A stretch of DNA of 64,000 nt from Cupriavidus neocaledonicus. Lineage in GTDB: Bacteria > Pseudomonadota > Gammaproteobacteria > Burkholderiales > Burkholderiaceae. The DNA is taken from the NCBI RefSeq assembly GCF_000372525.1, contig NZ_AQUR01000106.1, positions 434,001 to 498,000 of the forward strand, in the 5' to 3' direction. The notes beneath the pieces are model-generated. The model ran no database searches and was not told where the DNA came from. It worked only from the letters and a program-made list of their open reading frames with translations. How positions within the stretch are numbered: the first letter of the stretch is position 1; each line of letters opens with the position of its first letter. Both the position numbers and the translations under genes were made by a program. Positions 26,865 to 37,132 of this stretch are shown here, piece after piece.

Positions 26865-26890
26865 AATGATAAATGAGAACAATTCTTGTT
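26865..26890 (-). promoter_or_regulatory. Fur-box-like site before the receptor gene
   Basis: The AT-rich palindromic stretch contains AATGATAAATGAGAAC and AATTCTTGTT, close to the GATAATGAT-type hexamer array bound by Fur. It lies 27 bases upstream of the receptor start, where iron repression is expected. Confidence 0.6.
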
Positions 26891-26962
26891 CCTAGGAATT
26901 TTATCGATGCATGGCTGGTTGCGTGGTCAACAGGTGGGAAACCGGCGAAATACCGAGCCCGG

Positions 26963-28009
26963 TCACATGGTGTCGTCGCGATCCTCGAGCACCGAAATAT
27001 CCCAGCACGACATAAACAGCGCGGCAATCAGCGGACCGATCACAAAGCCGTTGATGCCAAACACGGACATGCCGCCCAGGGTCGAGACCAGCACGACCCA
27101 GTCCGGCAACTTGGTGTCCTTGCCGACCAGGACCGGGCGCAGCAGGTTATCCACCGCGCCGATCACCAGGGTACCGATGGCGATGAGCGCGACCCCCTTC
27201 CAGACCGGGCCGGCCAGCAAGAAGTAGATCGCCGCGGGGCCCCAGACCAGCGCAGCGCCAACCGCCGGCAGCAGGGACAGGAACGCCATCAGCGTGCCCC
27301 ACAGCAATGCCCCGTTGATGCCCAGCAGCAGGAAAGCCAGGCCACCCAGTATTCCCTGGACCACCGCCACCACCACGTTGCCCTTGACCGTGGCGCGGAC
27401 CACGGTGGTGAACCGGCCGACCAGCCGGCGGGTGTGCGCGTCGCTCAGCGGCATCGCCTCGCGCAAGCGATGGGAAATCACCGCACCGTCACGCAGCAGG
27501 AAAAACACGAGGTACAGCATGACGCCGAGGCCGACGGCGAACTGCAGCGTGTTCTGGCCGATGGCGACAGCCTGGGCCGCCATGAACTGGCTGATGCGGG
27601 CGGCACCTTCGGTCAGCTTTGCCTGCAACCCCGCTACGTCGGCCAGTCCGATTTCATTCAGCCAGGCCTCGACGGAAGCCGGCAGGGCCTGCACGGCGGT
27701 CTGGAAGTATTGCCCGAAGTCCCACTTGCCGGTCCGGATCTGCTGGTAGGCAAAAGCCGCTTCCTGCGCGAGCGTGGCAATCATCAGGAACACCGGGACA
27801 ATGGCCATCAGCACGCAGACCAGCAGCGTGGTCAGCGCAGCAAGGTTTTCCCGGTTGCCGAATCGCACCGTCAGCTTGCGTTGCATGGGATGAAACAGGA
27901 TGGCCAGTATGGTGCCCCACAGGATCGCGCTGTAGAAGGGCAGCAGTATCCAGATGAACGCAATGGTGACGGCGACCAGAAGGATGTAAAAACCTTTCAA
28001 ATTGCGCAT
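26963..28009 (-). CDS. AI-2E family transporter (PerM/TqsA-like permease)
   Basis: 348 aa with about eight predicted membrane helices. The N-terminal pair (LKGFYILLVAVTIAFIWILL, FYSAILWGTILAILFHPM) and the long central soluble stretch (~85-150) are typical of the AI-2E exporter superfamily. Members export autoinducer-2, act as Na+/H+ antiporters or have no assigned role, so substrate is not claimed. It starts 124 bases upstream of the receptor 5' region on the same strand. The second gene upstream on this strand is a DUF2188 protein. Confidence 0.8.
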   Translation of the reverse strand: MRNLKGFYILLVAVTIAFIWILLPFYSAILWGTILAILFHPMQRKLTVRFGNRENLAALTTLLVCVLMAIVPVFLMIATLAQEAAFAYQQIRTGKWDFGQYFQTAVQALPASVEAWLNEIGLADVAGLQAKLTEGAARISQFMAAQAVAIGQNTLQFAVGLGVMLYLVFFLLRDGAVISHRLREAMPLSDAHTRRLVGRFTTVVRATVKGNVVVAVVQGILGGLAFLLLGINGALLWGTLMAFLSLLPAVGAALVWGPAAIYFLLAGPVWKGVALIAIGTLVIGAVDNLLRPVLVGKDTKLPDWVVLVSTLGGMSVFGINGFVIGPLIAALFMSCWDISVLEDRDDTM

Positions 28010-28059
28010 CGGGATGTCGCGAAGATTCGCTCGGGAACGGTGCCGATGGTGCCATGCAA

Positions 28060-28284
28060 TTACCCGTCGGCGTCACCGGCAGCGTTGCCGAATGAATTGC
28101 GCTCCATGATCTGGTGGTCCCTGCCATGGATCAGCAGCTCGACCTTGGCACGCCGGGCCTTCTCCGTGCCGGTAGCAATCGCATGCGCCATCGAGGTGAA
28201 TCGCTGCTGGTTGCCGGAGCGTCCTTCCGCTTCGACGGCCCAGCCGTTATGGGTCGGCACGACATGGATATTCTTGCCTGGCAT
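28060..28284 (-). CDS. DUF2188 family small protein
   Basis: 74 aa. The pattern KNIHVVPTHNGWAVEAEG, then RFTSMAHAIATGTEKARRAKVELLIHGRDHQI is the DUF2188 signature (a beta-hairpin, helix and strand ending in the HGRDG-like motif). The last residue of that motif is replaced by His here. Function unknown; members are often linked to stress responses. RBS GGAGAGCG precedes the ATG. Confidence 0.75.
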   Translation of the reverse strand: MPGKNIHVVPTHNGWAVEAEGRSGNQQRFTSMAHAIATGTEKARRAKVELLIHGRDHQIMERNSFGNAAGDADG

Positions 28285-28396
28285 GGCGCTCTCCGGAAGT
28301 TGGCAGTATGAGTGTCAGCGCTGTGCCCCGGGCCCAGGTATCGGGCGCCGTCTGACAAGGCCGTCGGAAATCCGGAAAAAGAGCACCCGCCAGCAG

Positions 28397-28430
28397 CGAC
28401 AACGCCCGCCAGGCGCCATGGCGGGCGTCG
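28397..28430 (-). terminator. Possible terminator after the GYD gene
   Basis: Minus-strand hairpin with arms CGACGCCCGCC and GGCGGGCGTTGTCG around a 9-base loop, 28 bases past the GYD stop. A T-run occurs only about 15 bases later, so efficiency is uncertain. Confidence 0.4.
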
Positions 28431-28458
28431 TTCATGACAGGGACAGCGCCGGGGTGGC

Positions 28459-28752
28459 TCAGCTCATCTTGTCGATGATCCCCTGCATCTCGTCGATGTC
28501 GAAGGCTCGCAGCGTTTGCGTGCGCACGTTGCCCAGCGCGCCGACCGCCATGCCGAACGCGGTCATGCTGGCGTCATCCTGGGCCTCGACGGTCAGCACG
28601 ATGTCGTATTTGCCCAGGGTCCAGTAGATGTCCTTCATCTGCACCCCGAAGCGCGCGCCCATCTCGCGCACCGCGGCGGCGCGCTTGGTGGTGTCCTTGA
28701 CGGCGCGGATGCCCTGGTCGGTGAAGCTGGCTAGCACGATATAGCGGGTCAT
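28459..28752 (-). CDS. GYD domain protein
   Basis: 97 aa covering the whole GYD domain: YIVLASFTDQGIRAVKDT at the start, the name-giving motif as LGKYDIVLTVEA (Gly-Lys-Tyr-Asp in place of Gly-x-Tyr-Asp), and an LRAFDIDEM end. These are small ferredoxin-like-fold proteins, probably oligomeric, of unknown function. RBS CGGAGATC precedes the ATG. It is followed by MarR on the same strand upstream, but 213 bases away. Confidence 0.8.
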   Translation of the reverse strand: MTRYIVLASFTDQGIRAVKDTTKRAAAVREMGARFGVQMKDIYWTLGKYDIVLTVEAQDDASMTAFGMAVGALGNVRTQTLRAFDIDEMQGIIDKMS

Positions 28753-28965
28753 GGCGGGATCTCCGGTAACGATCGATCGAGCGCCGTCCCGGCTGCGCGC
28801 ACGCGACCGATCGCAGCAAGCCGGGGCAGTGGTTCAGGGTGTCCCGGCGCAGCGCCAGGGGCCTGAGCAACCCCACACCGACGCATATCGCGCGCCAGCC
28901 GGCGTGGCGCGCCGCGCAGCGGCAGATGCCGCGATGCACGCCATCGCGGCGCGGCCCGTTTTGTA

Positions 28966-29511
28966 TCAATCCTGATACAGCGGCCCGCCTTGTGCCTTTG
29001 CCGGCCCGTCGTCACCGCCCTCCGGCGTATCCAGCGCGCGCATGTTGTCGAGCAGCTTCAGCAGGTAATGCAGCGTGTGGGTCAGGTCGTTGGTGGAGAA
29101 GCCGTCCAGCGCCTGCTCGTAGTACTGCCGGATCTTGGGCTGCGCCTGGTGCAGCCACACCTCGCGGCCGGGCGCGCTCATCCGCACCAGCCGGGAGCGG
29201 CGGTCGCGCCCGTCCGGCGCCAGCGTGACGTGGCCGTCCCGTTCCATCCGGCTCACCAGCCCGGACAGGTTCTGGCGGCTCACCATCAGGTAGCGCGCCA
29301 GGTCGCCGACGCTCATGCCATCGGCGGCTTCGGGGCGCGACAGTGCGCCCAGCACGGCCCACTGCTGTGTCGTCAATCCTTCCGCTTCCACGGCGCGTGA
29401 GCCGGTTTTATGCAACATGTTTGCGCATTGGTAGAGACGGAAGAACAGCCGGTTGGCCAGCTCCATGCGCGCGGTAGTCGGGAGTTCGCCGCTCAGATCG
29501 GGGTTAACCAT
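28966..29511 (-). CDS. badR: MarR-family repressor of the cyclohexanecarboxylate operon
   Basis: 181 aa from ATG 29511. A winged helix sits at ~55-125 (LTTQQWAVLGALSRPEA, MSVGDLARYLMVSRQNLSGLVSRMERDGHV, DGRDRRSRLVRM), flanked by dimerisation helices. It is divergent from badH-badI-aliB-aliA, the arrangement of BadR, a MarR protein that releases DNA on binding 2-ketocyclohexane-1-carboxyl-CoA in Rhodopseudomonas. The perfect palindrome at 29567 lies in the shared 138-base control region. The specific inducer is inferred from the operon. Confidence 0.8.
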   Translation of the reverse strand: MVNPDLSGELPTTARMELANRLFFRLYQCANMLHKTGSRAVEAEGLTTQQWAVLGALSRPEAADGMSVGDLARYLMVSRQNLSGLVSRMERDGHVTLAPDGRDRRSRLVRMSAPGREVWLHQAQPKIRQYYEQALDGFSTNDLTHTLHYLLKLLDNMRALDTPEGGDDGPAKAQGGPLYQD

Positions 29512-29566
29512 AGTGATTTCCAAAGGATTGCTGCCTTGCACGCAGCGCCGGTCGCACCTAGTATAC

Positions 29567-29580
29567 GTCAATATATTGAC
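29567..29580. promoter_or_regulatory. MarR operator candidate
   Basis: GTCAATATATTGAC is a perfect 14-bp palindrome between the divergent marR and SDR genes, flanked by AT-rich sequence that could hold both promoters. The size and symmetry suit a MarR dimer. Confidence 0.7.
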
Positions 29581-29649
29581 TTAATTAACGGGCGAGTGGC
29601 GGCGATACCGCCGGCACGATAGCACCGGAACCGTGAAAGGAGAACGGCT

Positions 29650-30417
29650 GTGCAAGGACTCGAAGGCAAGACGGTCATCGTGACCGGCGGCGGTGGTGGT
29701 ATCGGCGGCGCAACCTGTTTGCGCTTTGCCAGGGCGGGGGCGGCAGTGGGCGTGCTCGACCTGAACCCGGAAACCGGCGAACGCGTGGCGGCGCAGATCC
29801 GCGATGCCGGTGGTCGCGCGCGGGCGGTTCGCTGCGACATTACCGATCGCGCCAGCGTCGATGCGGCGGTGACGGCGGTGGAGCGGGAGCTGGGTCCTGT
29901 CGACGTGCTGGTCAACAACGCCGGCTGGGATGTGTTCCGGCCGTTCCTCAAGACCGAGCCGGCGCAATGGGAGCGGCTGATCGCCATCAACCTGACCGGC
30001 GCGCTGCACCTGCACCACGCGGTGCTGCCCGGCATGGTGGCGCGCCAGCGCGGGCGCATCGTCAATATCGCCTCCGATGCCGCGCGCGTGGGCTCGTCCG
30101 GCGAGGCCGTGTATGCCGCGTGCAAGGGCGGGCTGGTGTCGTTCTCCAAGACCATCGCGCGCGAGCACGCGCGCCACGGCATCACCGTCAACGTGGTGTG
30201 CCCCGGGCCGACCGAGACCGCGCTGTTCGAAGACTACAAGCAGGGCGCGGGCAACCCCGACAAGCTGGTCGAAGCCTTTACCCGCTCGATCCCGCTGGGC
30301 CGCATCGGCCAGCCCGACGACCTGCCCGGCGCGGTGCTGTTCTTTGCCGGCGACGATGCGGCCTTCATCACCGGCCAGGTGCTGAGCGTGTCGGGCGGCC
30401 TGACCATGAACGGCTGA
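29650..30417 (+). CDS. badH: 2-hydroxycyclohexanecarboxyl-CoA dehydrogenase
   Basis: 255-aa classical short-chain dehydrogenase, expected to oxidise 2-hydroxycyclohexane-1-carboxyl-CoA with NAD+. Cofactor motif TGGGGGIGGATC at ~11-22, Asp of LDLNPE for NAD preference, NNAGW, catalytic Ser in SSGEAVY, and Tyr-Lys in VYAACKGGL. The ending FITGQVLSVSGGLTMNG is typical. Start is GTG 29650 with AAAGGAGAA upstream. Assignment over other SDRs rests on the directly following badI, ali-type dehydrogenase and ligase genes. Confidence 0.85.
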   Translation: MQGLEGKTVIVTGGGGGIGGATCLRFARAGAAVGVLDLNPETGERVAAQIRDAGGRARAVRCDITDRASVDAAVTAVERELGPVDVLVNNAGWDVFRPFLKTEPAQWERLIAINLTGALHLHHAVLPGMVARQRGRIVNIASDAARVGSSGEAVYAACKGGLVSFSKTIAREHARHGITVNVVCPGPTETALFEDYKQGAGNPDKLVEAFTRSIPLGRIGQPDDLPGAVLFFAGDDAAFITGQVLSVSGGLTMNG

Positions 30418-30452
30418 GCGCCGGCCGTCACCCCTACATCAAGGAGACCACC

Positions 30453-31235
30453 ATGCAATATGAAGACATCCGCTATGAAGTGCGCAATGGCGCGGCCTGG
30501 ATCCTCATCGACCGCCCGGAAAAGATGAATGCCTTCCGTGGCCGCACCTGCGACGAGCTGATCCACGCCATCAACCGCGCCGGCTATGACCGCGAGATCG
30601 GCGCCATCGTGCTGGCCGGTGCCGGCGACAAGGCCTTCTGCACCGGCGGCGACCAGTCCGCGCACGAAGGCCAGTACGATGGCCGCGGCACCATCGGCCT
30701 GCCGATGGAAGAGCTGCACAACGCCATTCGCGACGTGCCCAAGCCGGTGATCGCGCGCGTGCAGGGCTATGCCATCGGCGGCGGCAACGTGCTGTGCACG
30801 ATCTGCGATTTCACCATCGCCTCGGACCAGGCCGTGTTCGGGCAGGTCGGGCCCAGGGTCGGCTCGGTCGATCCCGGCTATGGCACCGCCTTCCTCGCGC
30901 GCGTGGTCGGCGAAAAAAAGGCGCGCGAGATCTGGTACCTGTGCCGCCGCTACTCCGCCGCCGAGGCGCTGGCGATGGGGCTGGTCAACGCCGTGGTGCC
31001 GCACGCGCAGCTCGACGCCGAAGTGCAGAAGTGGTGCGACGAGATCCTGGAAAAGAGCCCCACCGCGCTCGCCATCGCCAAGCGCTCTTTCAACATGGAC
31101 ACCGCGCACCAGGGCGGCATCGCCGGCATGGGCATGTACGCGCTCAAGCTCTATTACGACACCGAGGAATCGCGCGAGGGCGTGCGCGCGTTCCAGGAGA
31201 AGCGCAAGCCGGACTTCCGCAAGTACGCGAAGTAA
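30453..31235 (+). CDS. badI: 2-ketocyclohexanecarboxyl-CoA hydrolase
   Basis: 260-aa crotonase-fold enzyme that hydrolytically opens the ring of 2-ketocyclohexanecarboxyl-CoA to pimeloyl-CoA. The crotonase core is visible (WILIDRPEKMNAFRGRT, VLAGAGDKAFCTGGDQSAHEGQYD, AIGGGNVLCTICDFTIAS), with FGQVGPRVGSVDPGYGTAFLAR and the C-terminal FQEKRKPDFRKY shared with MenB/BadI-type enzymes that act on beta-keto acyl-CoA. RBS AAGGAGACC; 35 bases after badH. Confidence 0.9.
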   Translation: MQYEDIRYEVRNGAAWILIDRPEKMNAFRGRTCDELIHAINRAGYDREIGAIVLAGAGDKAFCTGGDQSAHEGQYDGRGTIGLPMEELHNAIRDVPKPVIARVQGYAIGGGNVLCTICDFTIASDQAVFGQVGPRVGSVDPGYGTAFLARVVGEKKAREIWYLCRRYSAAEALAMGLVNAVVPHAQLDAEVQKWCDEILEKSPTALAIAKRSFNMDTAHQGGIAGMGMYALKLYYDTEESREGVRAFQEKRKPDFRKYAK

Positions 31236-31261
31236 ACCGACCGGACCGCGCGGAGACGACC

Positions 31262-32413
31262 ATGAATCCCTACCTTGACGAAGACCTGGTGGCGCTGGCG
31301 GAACACGCGCGCCGCTTTGCCGACGCGCGCGTCGCGCCCGGCTGCCTGGAGCGCGACCGGACCCGCGTGCTCGACCGCGCGCTGATGCGCGAGATGGGCG
31401 AGATGGGCTTTATCGCGCCCGAGTTGCCGGAGCCGTATGGCGGGCAGGGCATGGGCTCGCTGGCGGCGGGCGTGATCCACGAAGCGGTGGCGCGCGCCGA
31501 CCTGAGCCTGTCGTATATCAACCTGCTGGCTTCGCTGAACGGGCAGATCCTGGCGCACCACGCCCGGCCGGAGATTGCCGGCCCGTGGCTGCAGCGCCTG
31601 ACGCGCGGCGAGGCGCTGCTGGCGATCGCGCTGACCGAGCCGCGCGGCGGCTCCGACGCCGCCAATCTGCGCCTGCGCATGGAGCGCGACGGCGACGCTT
31701 ACGTGCTCAACGGCGAGAAGACCTCGATCTCCGCCGCCGACCAGGCCGATGCCGCGGTGGTGTTTGCGCGCAGCGGCCCGGTCGAGGCCGGTGCGCGCGG
31801 CGTGTCGGCGCTGCTGGTGCCGATGGACCTGCCGGGCATCACCCGCAACCGCTTCGACTGCCACGGCCAGCGCGCCATCGGACGCGGCTCGATCTTCTTC
31901 GAGAACGTGCGCGTGCCGGCCAGCCACCTGCTGGGCCGGGAAGGCGAGGGCTTCGTGCAGGTGATGCAGGGCTTCGATTTCTCGCGCGCGCTGATCGGGC
32001 TGCAGGTGCTGGCAGTGGCCCAGGCCGCGCTGGACGAGACCTGGAACTATGTGGCGGAACGCCAGGCCTTCGGCAGGCCGCTTGCGGCATTCCAGGGCGT
32101 GTCGCACCCTCTGGCCGACTTCGAGACCCAGGTGCAAGGCGCGCGGCTGCTGTGCCTGCAGACGCTGTGGCTGAAGGACCGCGGCCTTGCGCATACCGCC
32201 GAAGCCGCGATGTGCAAGTGGTGGGCGCCCAGGCTGGCATACGACTCGGTGCACCAGTGCCTGCTGTCGTTCGGGCACGGCGGCTACGACCGCGGCGTGA
32301 TGGAGCAGCGCCTGCGCGACGTGCTCGGCTTCCAGATCGGCGACGGCACCGCGCAGATCATGAAGACCATCATCGCGCGCACCCGCGCCGGGCGCGACGC
32401 GGTGCCGGCCTGA
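31262..32413 (+). CDS. aliB: Acyl-CoA dehydrogenase, probably cyclohexanecarboxyl-CoA dehydrogenase
   Basis: 383-aa FAD enzyme of the acyl-CoA dehydrogenase family, expected to introduce the 1,2 double bond in cyclohexanecarboxyl-CoA. Three-domain layout: helical N terminus (1-120), beta middle (ALTEPRGGSDAANLRLRMERDGDAY at ~121-145), C-terminal helices (RQAFGRPLAAFQGVSHPLADF at ~268; LSFGHGGYDRG near 340). The final part DGTAQIMKTIIARTRAG is the FAD-contacting tail. Length is usual. 26 bases after badI, RBS GCGGAGACG. The substrate is inferred from the operon. Confidence 0.82.
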   Translation: MNPYLDEDLVALAEHARRFADARVAPGCLERDRTRVLDRALMREMGEMGFIAPELPEPYGGQGMGSLAAGVIHEAVARADLSLSYINLLASLNGQILAHHARPEIAGPWLQRLTRGEALLAIALTEPRGGSDAANLRLRMERDGDAYVLNGEKTSISAADQADAAVVFARSGPVEAGARGVSALLVPMDLPGITRNRFDCHGQRAIGRGSIFFENVRVPASHLLGREGEGFVQVMQGFDFSRALIGLQVLAVAQAALDETWNYVAERQAFGRPLAAFQGVSHPLADFETQVQGARLLCLQTLWLKDRGLAHTAEAAMCKWWAPRLAYDSVHQCLLSFGHGGYDRGVMEQRLRDVLGFQIGDGTAQIMKTIIARTRAGRDAVPA

Positions 32414-32464
32414 CGCGCGCGCCTGACGCAGCGACTGGCAGCACACAACAACGAGGAGACCGCC

Positions 32465-34108
<1,644 letters not shown>

Positions 34109-34266
34109 CGCTGCGTCGGCGCGCCATGCCGGCGCGCGGCGGGGTCGAGGACGATTGCAAACGGCAATTGCGCAATTAACCGCCATGACCCACACCCCGC
34201 CGCCAACGCGCGGGCGCGGCAAGCCGGCAGGGGTTGCCGGCGCATGGCAGAGGGTAGCGGCTCGCG

Positions 34267-34599
34267 TCAGCGGCCCGCGCCGGTATAGCCGTGGCTGCGC
34301 GGGCCCAGCCAGCGCCACAGCCGCTGCCGCCAGGCGTCGCGGACCGGGCTCGGCGCGGCCTTGCAGCGGGTGACATGCAGGGAGGCGGCGGTGATCGCAT
34401 ACAGCTCGACATGGCCGGCGTCCGCGAGCGTAAAGCACTCGCTCGCGGTCAGCGCCGTGTCCTTCGGATCGCCATCGCGGATCAGCCACAGCTCGCCCGC
34501 TGTGCAGCGCACCGCCACCCGCTCGCCTGCCCCGGCGACCAGCCGCAGCGAGCTGCGGGCGGGCAGGGTGGCGGTCATGTCGTTGCTTACCAGGTACAT
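34267..34599 (-). CDS. DUF2917 domain protein
   Basis: 110 aa with a predicted small beta-barrel (RLVAGAGERVAVRCTAGELWLIRDGDPKDTALTASECFTL), matching the DUF2917 pattern. A basic C-terminal tail follows (RDAWRQRLWRWLG). No enzymatic motif; function unknown. RBS AGGAGACC precedes the ATG at 34599. It lies 14 bases after the alpha/beta hydrolase gene on the same strand and is probably co-transcribed with it. Confidence 0.7.
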   Translation of the reverse strand: MYLVSNDMTATLPARSSLRLVAGAGERVAVRCTAGELWLIRDGDPKDTALTASECFTLADAGHVELYAITAASLHVTRCKAAPSPVRDAWRQRLWRWLGPRSHGYTGAGR

Positions 34600-34613
34600 G
34601 ATGGTCTCCTGGC

Positions 34614-35645
34614 TCAGGCCACTGCCAGGCCGGCGGATACCGGCACGTGGTGCGGCGCGGATGGCGGCCGGATGAACCCAGCGATGCGCTGGATCACCGC
34701 GGGATCGCGCAGGATGCGGCGATGGCCGAGGCCCGTGGTGGTCTCCAGCCGCGCCCCCGGCCAGGCGCCGGCAATGGCCGCGCCGTCTTCCCAGAGCACC
34801 TCCTTGTCGTCGCGGTCATGGATCACCAGCGTCGGCGGCACGGCACGCGCGCGGCCCAGGTCCGGCACGTTGAAGGCCGACCATGGCATGCCCAGCCAGC
34901 GTTCGCTGTGGCGTTGCATGCGGGCCAGCACGGCCGGCGCCACGCCGAGCTGCCACGCCAGCGCGGCACAGGCCGCGCGCATGTCGGCGGGCGCGCCTAG
35001 CAGCACCGCGGCGCGTGCCGGCAGGCCTTCGCGCAGCGCCAGCGCCGCCGCCGCGCCGCCGAGCGAATGCGCCACCACGGCATGGACCGGGCCCGCATGC
35101 CACGCCGCCGCCAGCAGCGAGCGCGACATCTCCAGCACCGAAGTCTGCGCGGCGCCGCGTGCGCCGGCATCGGAGGCGCCGTGCGACAGCGCATCGAAGG
35201 CGACGACCCGCATGCCCGCCGCCAGCAGGCCGTCGATCACCGCATGCCACTGGCCCGCATGGCCGCCCCAGCCATGGGCGAGCAGCACCACCGGCCCGGC
35301 GCTGCCCCAGCGGTAGACGCGCACCCGCCGGCTGGGTCCATGGCCGGTCACCAGGGCCCAGTCGGCGCGCGCGCCGTCCAGCGCGTGCCGGGCGGCGGAC
35401 GTTGCGGCGGCCCGCGGCGGGCAGAACCAGATGCGCTCGAGCCGGCGTGCGGTCGCCGACGGCATCAGCGCGCTGCCGGCTTGCCAGCGCAAGCGCTGCA
35501 GGCCCGTCAGGACACGCTGCCAGGTGCCGTCGCGGCCGGATAAAGGCAACGCATCGGGCGTGCGCACTGCCGCCGCGGCAACGGCGGAAGAAGGGGAAAC
35601 CGGGGAAGGAGAAGAGACTGCTTGCGTCACGACCTGCACCTCCAA
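34614..35645 (-). CDS. Alpha/beta hydrolase
   Basis: 343 aa. After a ~45-residue low-complexity N terminus, a standard alpha/beta hydrolase fold: oxyanion HGWGGHAGQW (~130), nucleophile Ser in VAHSLGGA (~190), acid in VIHDRDDKEV and catalytic His in GLGHRRIL near 320. It could be an esterase or lipase-like enzyme for small lipophilic esters; substrate not predictable. An operator matching that of the upstream tetR gene lies 66-81 bases before the start, so TetR control is likely. RBS GGAGGTGCAG, directly before the ATG region, is good. Confidence 0.82.
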   Translation of the reverse strand: MEVQVVTQAVSSPSPVSPSSAVAAAAVRTPDALPLSGRDGTWQRVLTGLQRLRWQAGSALMPSATARRLERIWFCPPRAAATSAARHALDGARADWALVTGHGPSRRVRVYRWGSAGPVVLLAHGWGGHAGQWHAVIDGLLAAGMRVVAFDALSHGASDAGARGAAQTSVLEMSRSLLAAAWHAGPVHAVVAHSLGGAAAALALREGLPARAAVLLGAPADMRAACAALAWQLGVAPAVLARMQRHSERWLGMPWSAFNVPDLGRARAVPPTLVIHDRDDKEVLWEDGAAIAGAWPGARLETTTGLGHRRILRDPAVIQRIAGFIRPPSAPHHVPVSAGLAVA

Positions 35646-35710
35646 TGGATTCTGGATTGCGCGGCGTCATCGGAACCGGTCGGGCCGGAGGCGTCTCGCG
35701 CTTCTTAAAG

Positions 35711-35726
35711 ACCGACCAGTCGTGCT
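35711..35726 (-). promoter_or_regulatory. TetR operator candidate, hydrolase copy
   Basis: ACCGACCAGTCGTGCT on the plus strand. It matches the reverse complement of 36423-36438 in 15 of 16 positions and contains the GACCGACCRGTC-type palindrome common to TetR operators. Confidence 0.65.
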
Positions 35727-35737
35727 TTTTTCAGTAC

Positions 35738-35777
35738 AAAAAAAGCCCGCCGGAGCGGTTTGCTGCCCGCCGGCGGG
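35738..35777 (-). terminator. Intrinsic terminator after tetR
   Basis: Minus strand: CCCGCCGG stem, 18-base loop, CCGGCGGG, then a run of seven T. It lies 18 bases past the TetR stop and upstream of the hydrolase promoter region. Confidence 0.85.
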
Positions 35778-35795
35778 ATAGCGCCGGCGCCGATG

Positions 35796-36410
35796 TCATG
35801 TCCCCGCGGGATGCGGCGCGCCTGCCGCGGCGCGCGCGACCAGCGCCGCAAAGGCGTGCCGCGCCATCGCTTCGGCATCCTGCCGCCCCAGCAGCTTGAA
35901 CGACTGCTGAAACGCCATGCCGATGCCGGACAGCTCGAAGGCGAACTGGCGCGGCTCGACGTGCGGGCCGAACTGGCCTTCGTCGATGGCATCCCCTACC
36001 ACCCGCGCGACGGTGCTGTGCCAGTCCTTCAGCGACTGCACCACCAGGTCGCGGATCGAACCGGGACGGTCGCGATACTCCTGCCCCAGCGCCGTAAACA
36101 GGCACCGCCCCTGCGTCACCGTGCCGCCCAGCCATTCCAGGTAGCCTTCGAACAGCGCCTGCAGCCGCGGCATGCCGCGCGGCTGGCGCATCGCCGGCCG
36201 GATCACGATTTCGCCGAAACGCTCCACCGCCAGGTCCAGCACCGCCTGCTGCAGCATCTCCTTGGACTTGAAGTGCGCATACAGGCCGCTCTTGGACATA
36301 TTGGTGTCCGCCGCCAGCGTGGCCAGCGACAACTGCTCGAAGCCGACCTTGGCCGCGGCGTCCAGCGCCTGCTCGATGATGGCTTTGCGGGTGAGGTGTC
36401 CTTTCTGCAT
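35796..36410 (-). CDS. TetR-family transcriptional regulator
   Basis: 204 aa from ATG 36410; the longer frame upstream crosses the operator and is rejected. The helix-turn-helix occupies ~6-52 (TRKAIIEQALDAAAKVGFEQLSLATLAADTNMSKSGLYAHFKSKEML). The C-terminal ligand domain includes YLEWLGGTVTQGRCLFTALGQEYRDRPG, typical of the TetR_C_6-like group. Two matching operator sites, one before itself and one before the hydrolase, indicate autoregulation and control of the hydrolase/DUF2917 pair. The ligand is unknown, likely a lipophilic compound. Confidence 0.88.
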   Translation of the reverse strand: MQKGHLTRKAIIEQALDAAAKVGFEQLSLATLAADTNMSKSGLYAHFKSKEMLQQAVLDLAVERFGEIVIRPAMRQPRGMPRLQALFEGYLEWLGGTVTQGRCLFTALGQEYRDRPGSIRDLVVQSLKDWHSTVARVVGDAIDEGQFGPHVEPRQFAFELSGIGMAFQQSFKLLGRQDAEAMARHAFAALVARAAAGAPHPAGT

Positions 36411-36422
36411 GCAGCGAAGAAT

Positions 36423-36438
36423 AGCACGACCGGTCGGT
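36423..36438 (-). promoter_or_regulatory. TetR operator candidate, autoregulatory copy
   Basis: AGCACGACCGGTCGGT contains the perfect palindrome ACCGGT within GACCGGTC and mirrors the site at 35711. It lies 13 bases upstream of the tetR start, overlapping the expected promoter. Confidence 0.65.
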
Positions 36439-36748
36439 TTGTCAACGAAACCGGATGCATGGTAGTTGCCCCGACTTGCCTTGTTGTGCTGGGGAGGCCA
36501 TAACGTCATACAGCTATGCATGTGACGTCAACGCAAATTCCGAGGGCCCGTTACTGTCTAGGCGGCGCGAAGGCGTTGTGCTCTGTCCGGCGCTTGGAGG
36601 GACGCCTTCCGGTAGATGCCGGCGCAAGATGACGGGCCAGCAAGAAATCTGCACAAAGTGTTTCGGCGGTTACATACGGAACGCTTTGCGTGCTCTATAC
36701 TCGAATGCACGTCCGCGCACTTTTTTTCACTGGTGACTGGAGACCGAC

Positions 36749-37132
36749 ATGAACAGTACAGCCGTGCCGAGAGGCGCTAGCGAACCGTTCCGGCAACTGC
36801 GGGCGCTGCGCCGCGCGCGCAAGCTCAAGCAGGAGGACGTCGCCCGCAAGGCGGGCATTTCCCGGGAGGCTTACCTCCGGGCAGAATCAGGCCAGGCCGA
36901 CCCCCGCATGTCGACCTTCCTGGCGGCCTGCGAGGCGCTGGGCTTGGAAGTGGTGCTGGCGCCGCAGCATCTTGCCGCCGACGTCAACGCTTTCATTGCC
37001 AGCCGCAACGGCGGCGTGACCGCTGCCTCGATGGCCGGCCAGCCCGCCGGCAGCGCGCCGGCACCGGCCGCGACACCGGCCTCCGGCGGCGGTTTCGGCC
37101 CCGGCACCGGCGAGGGCCACAAACCGGTCTGA
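36749..37132 (+). CDS. XRE-family helix-turn-helix regulator
   Basis: 127 aa. HTH at ~14-70 (FRQLRALRRARKLKQEDVARKAGISREAYLRAESGQADPRMSTFLAACEALGLEV), the Cro/CI fold. The C-terminal 45 residues are low-complexity Ala/Pro/Gly (QPAGSAPAPAATPASGGG) with no fold. RBS CTGGAGACC. It stands alone, with no toxin partner next to it. Confidence 0.82.
   Translation: MNSTAVPRGASEPFRQLRALRRARKLKQEDVARKAGISREAYLRAESGQADPRMSTFLAACEALGLEVVLAPQHLAADVNAFIASRNGGVTAASMAGQPAGSAPAPAATPASGGGFGPGTGEGHKPV

Noticed and set aside
22990-26895. A 1301-codon open frame on the plus strand
   Set aside because: It overlaps fdwA in another frame and then runs antisense to the TonB receptor. No domain or ribosome site.
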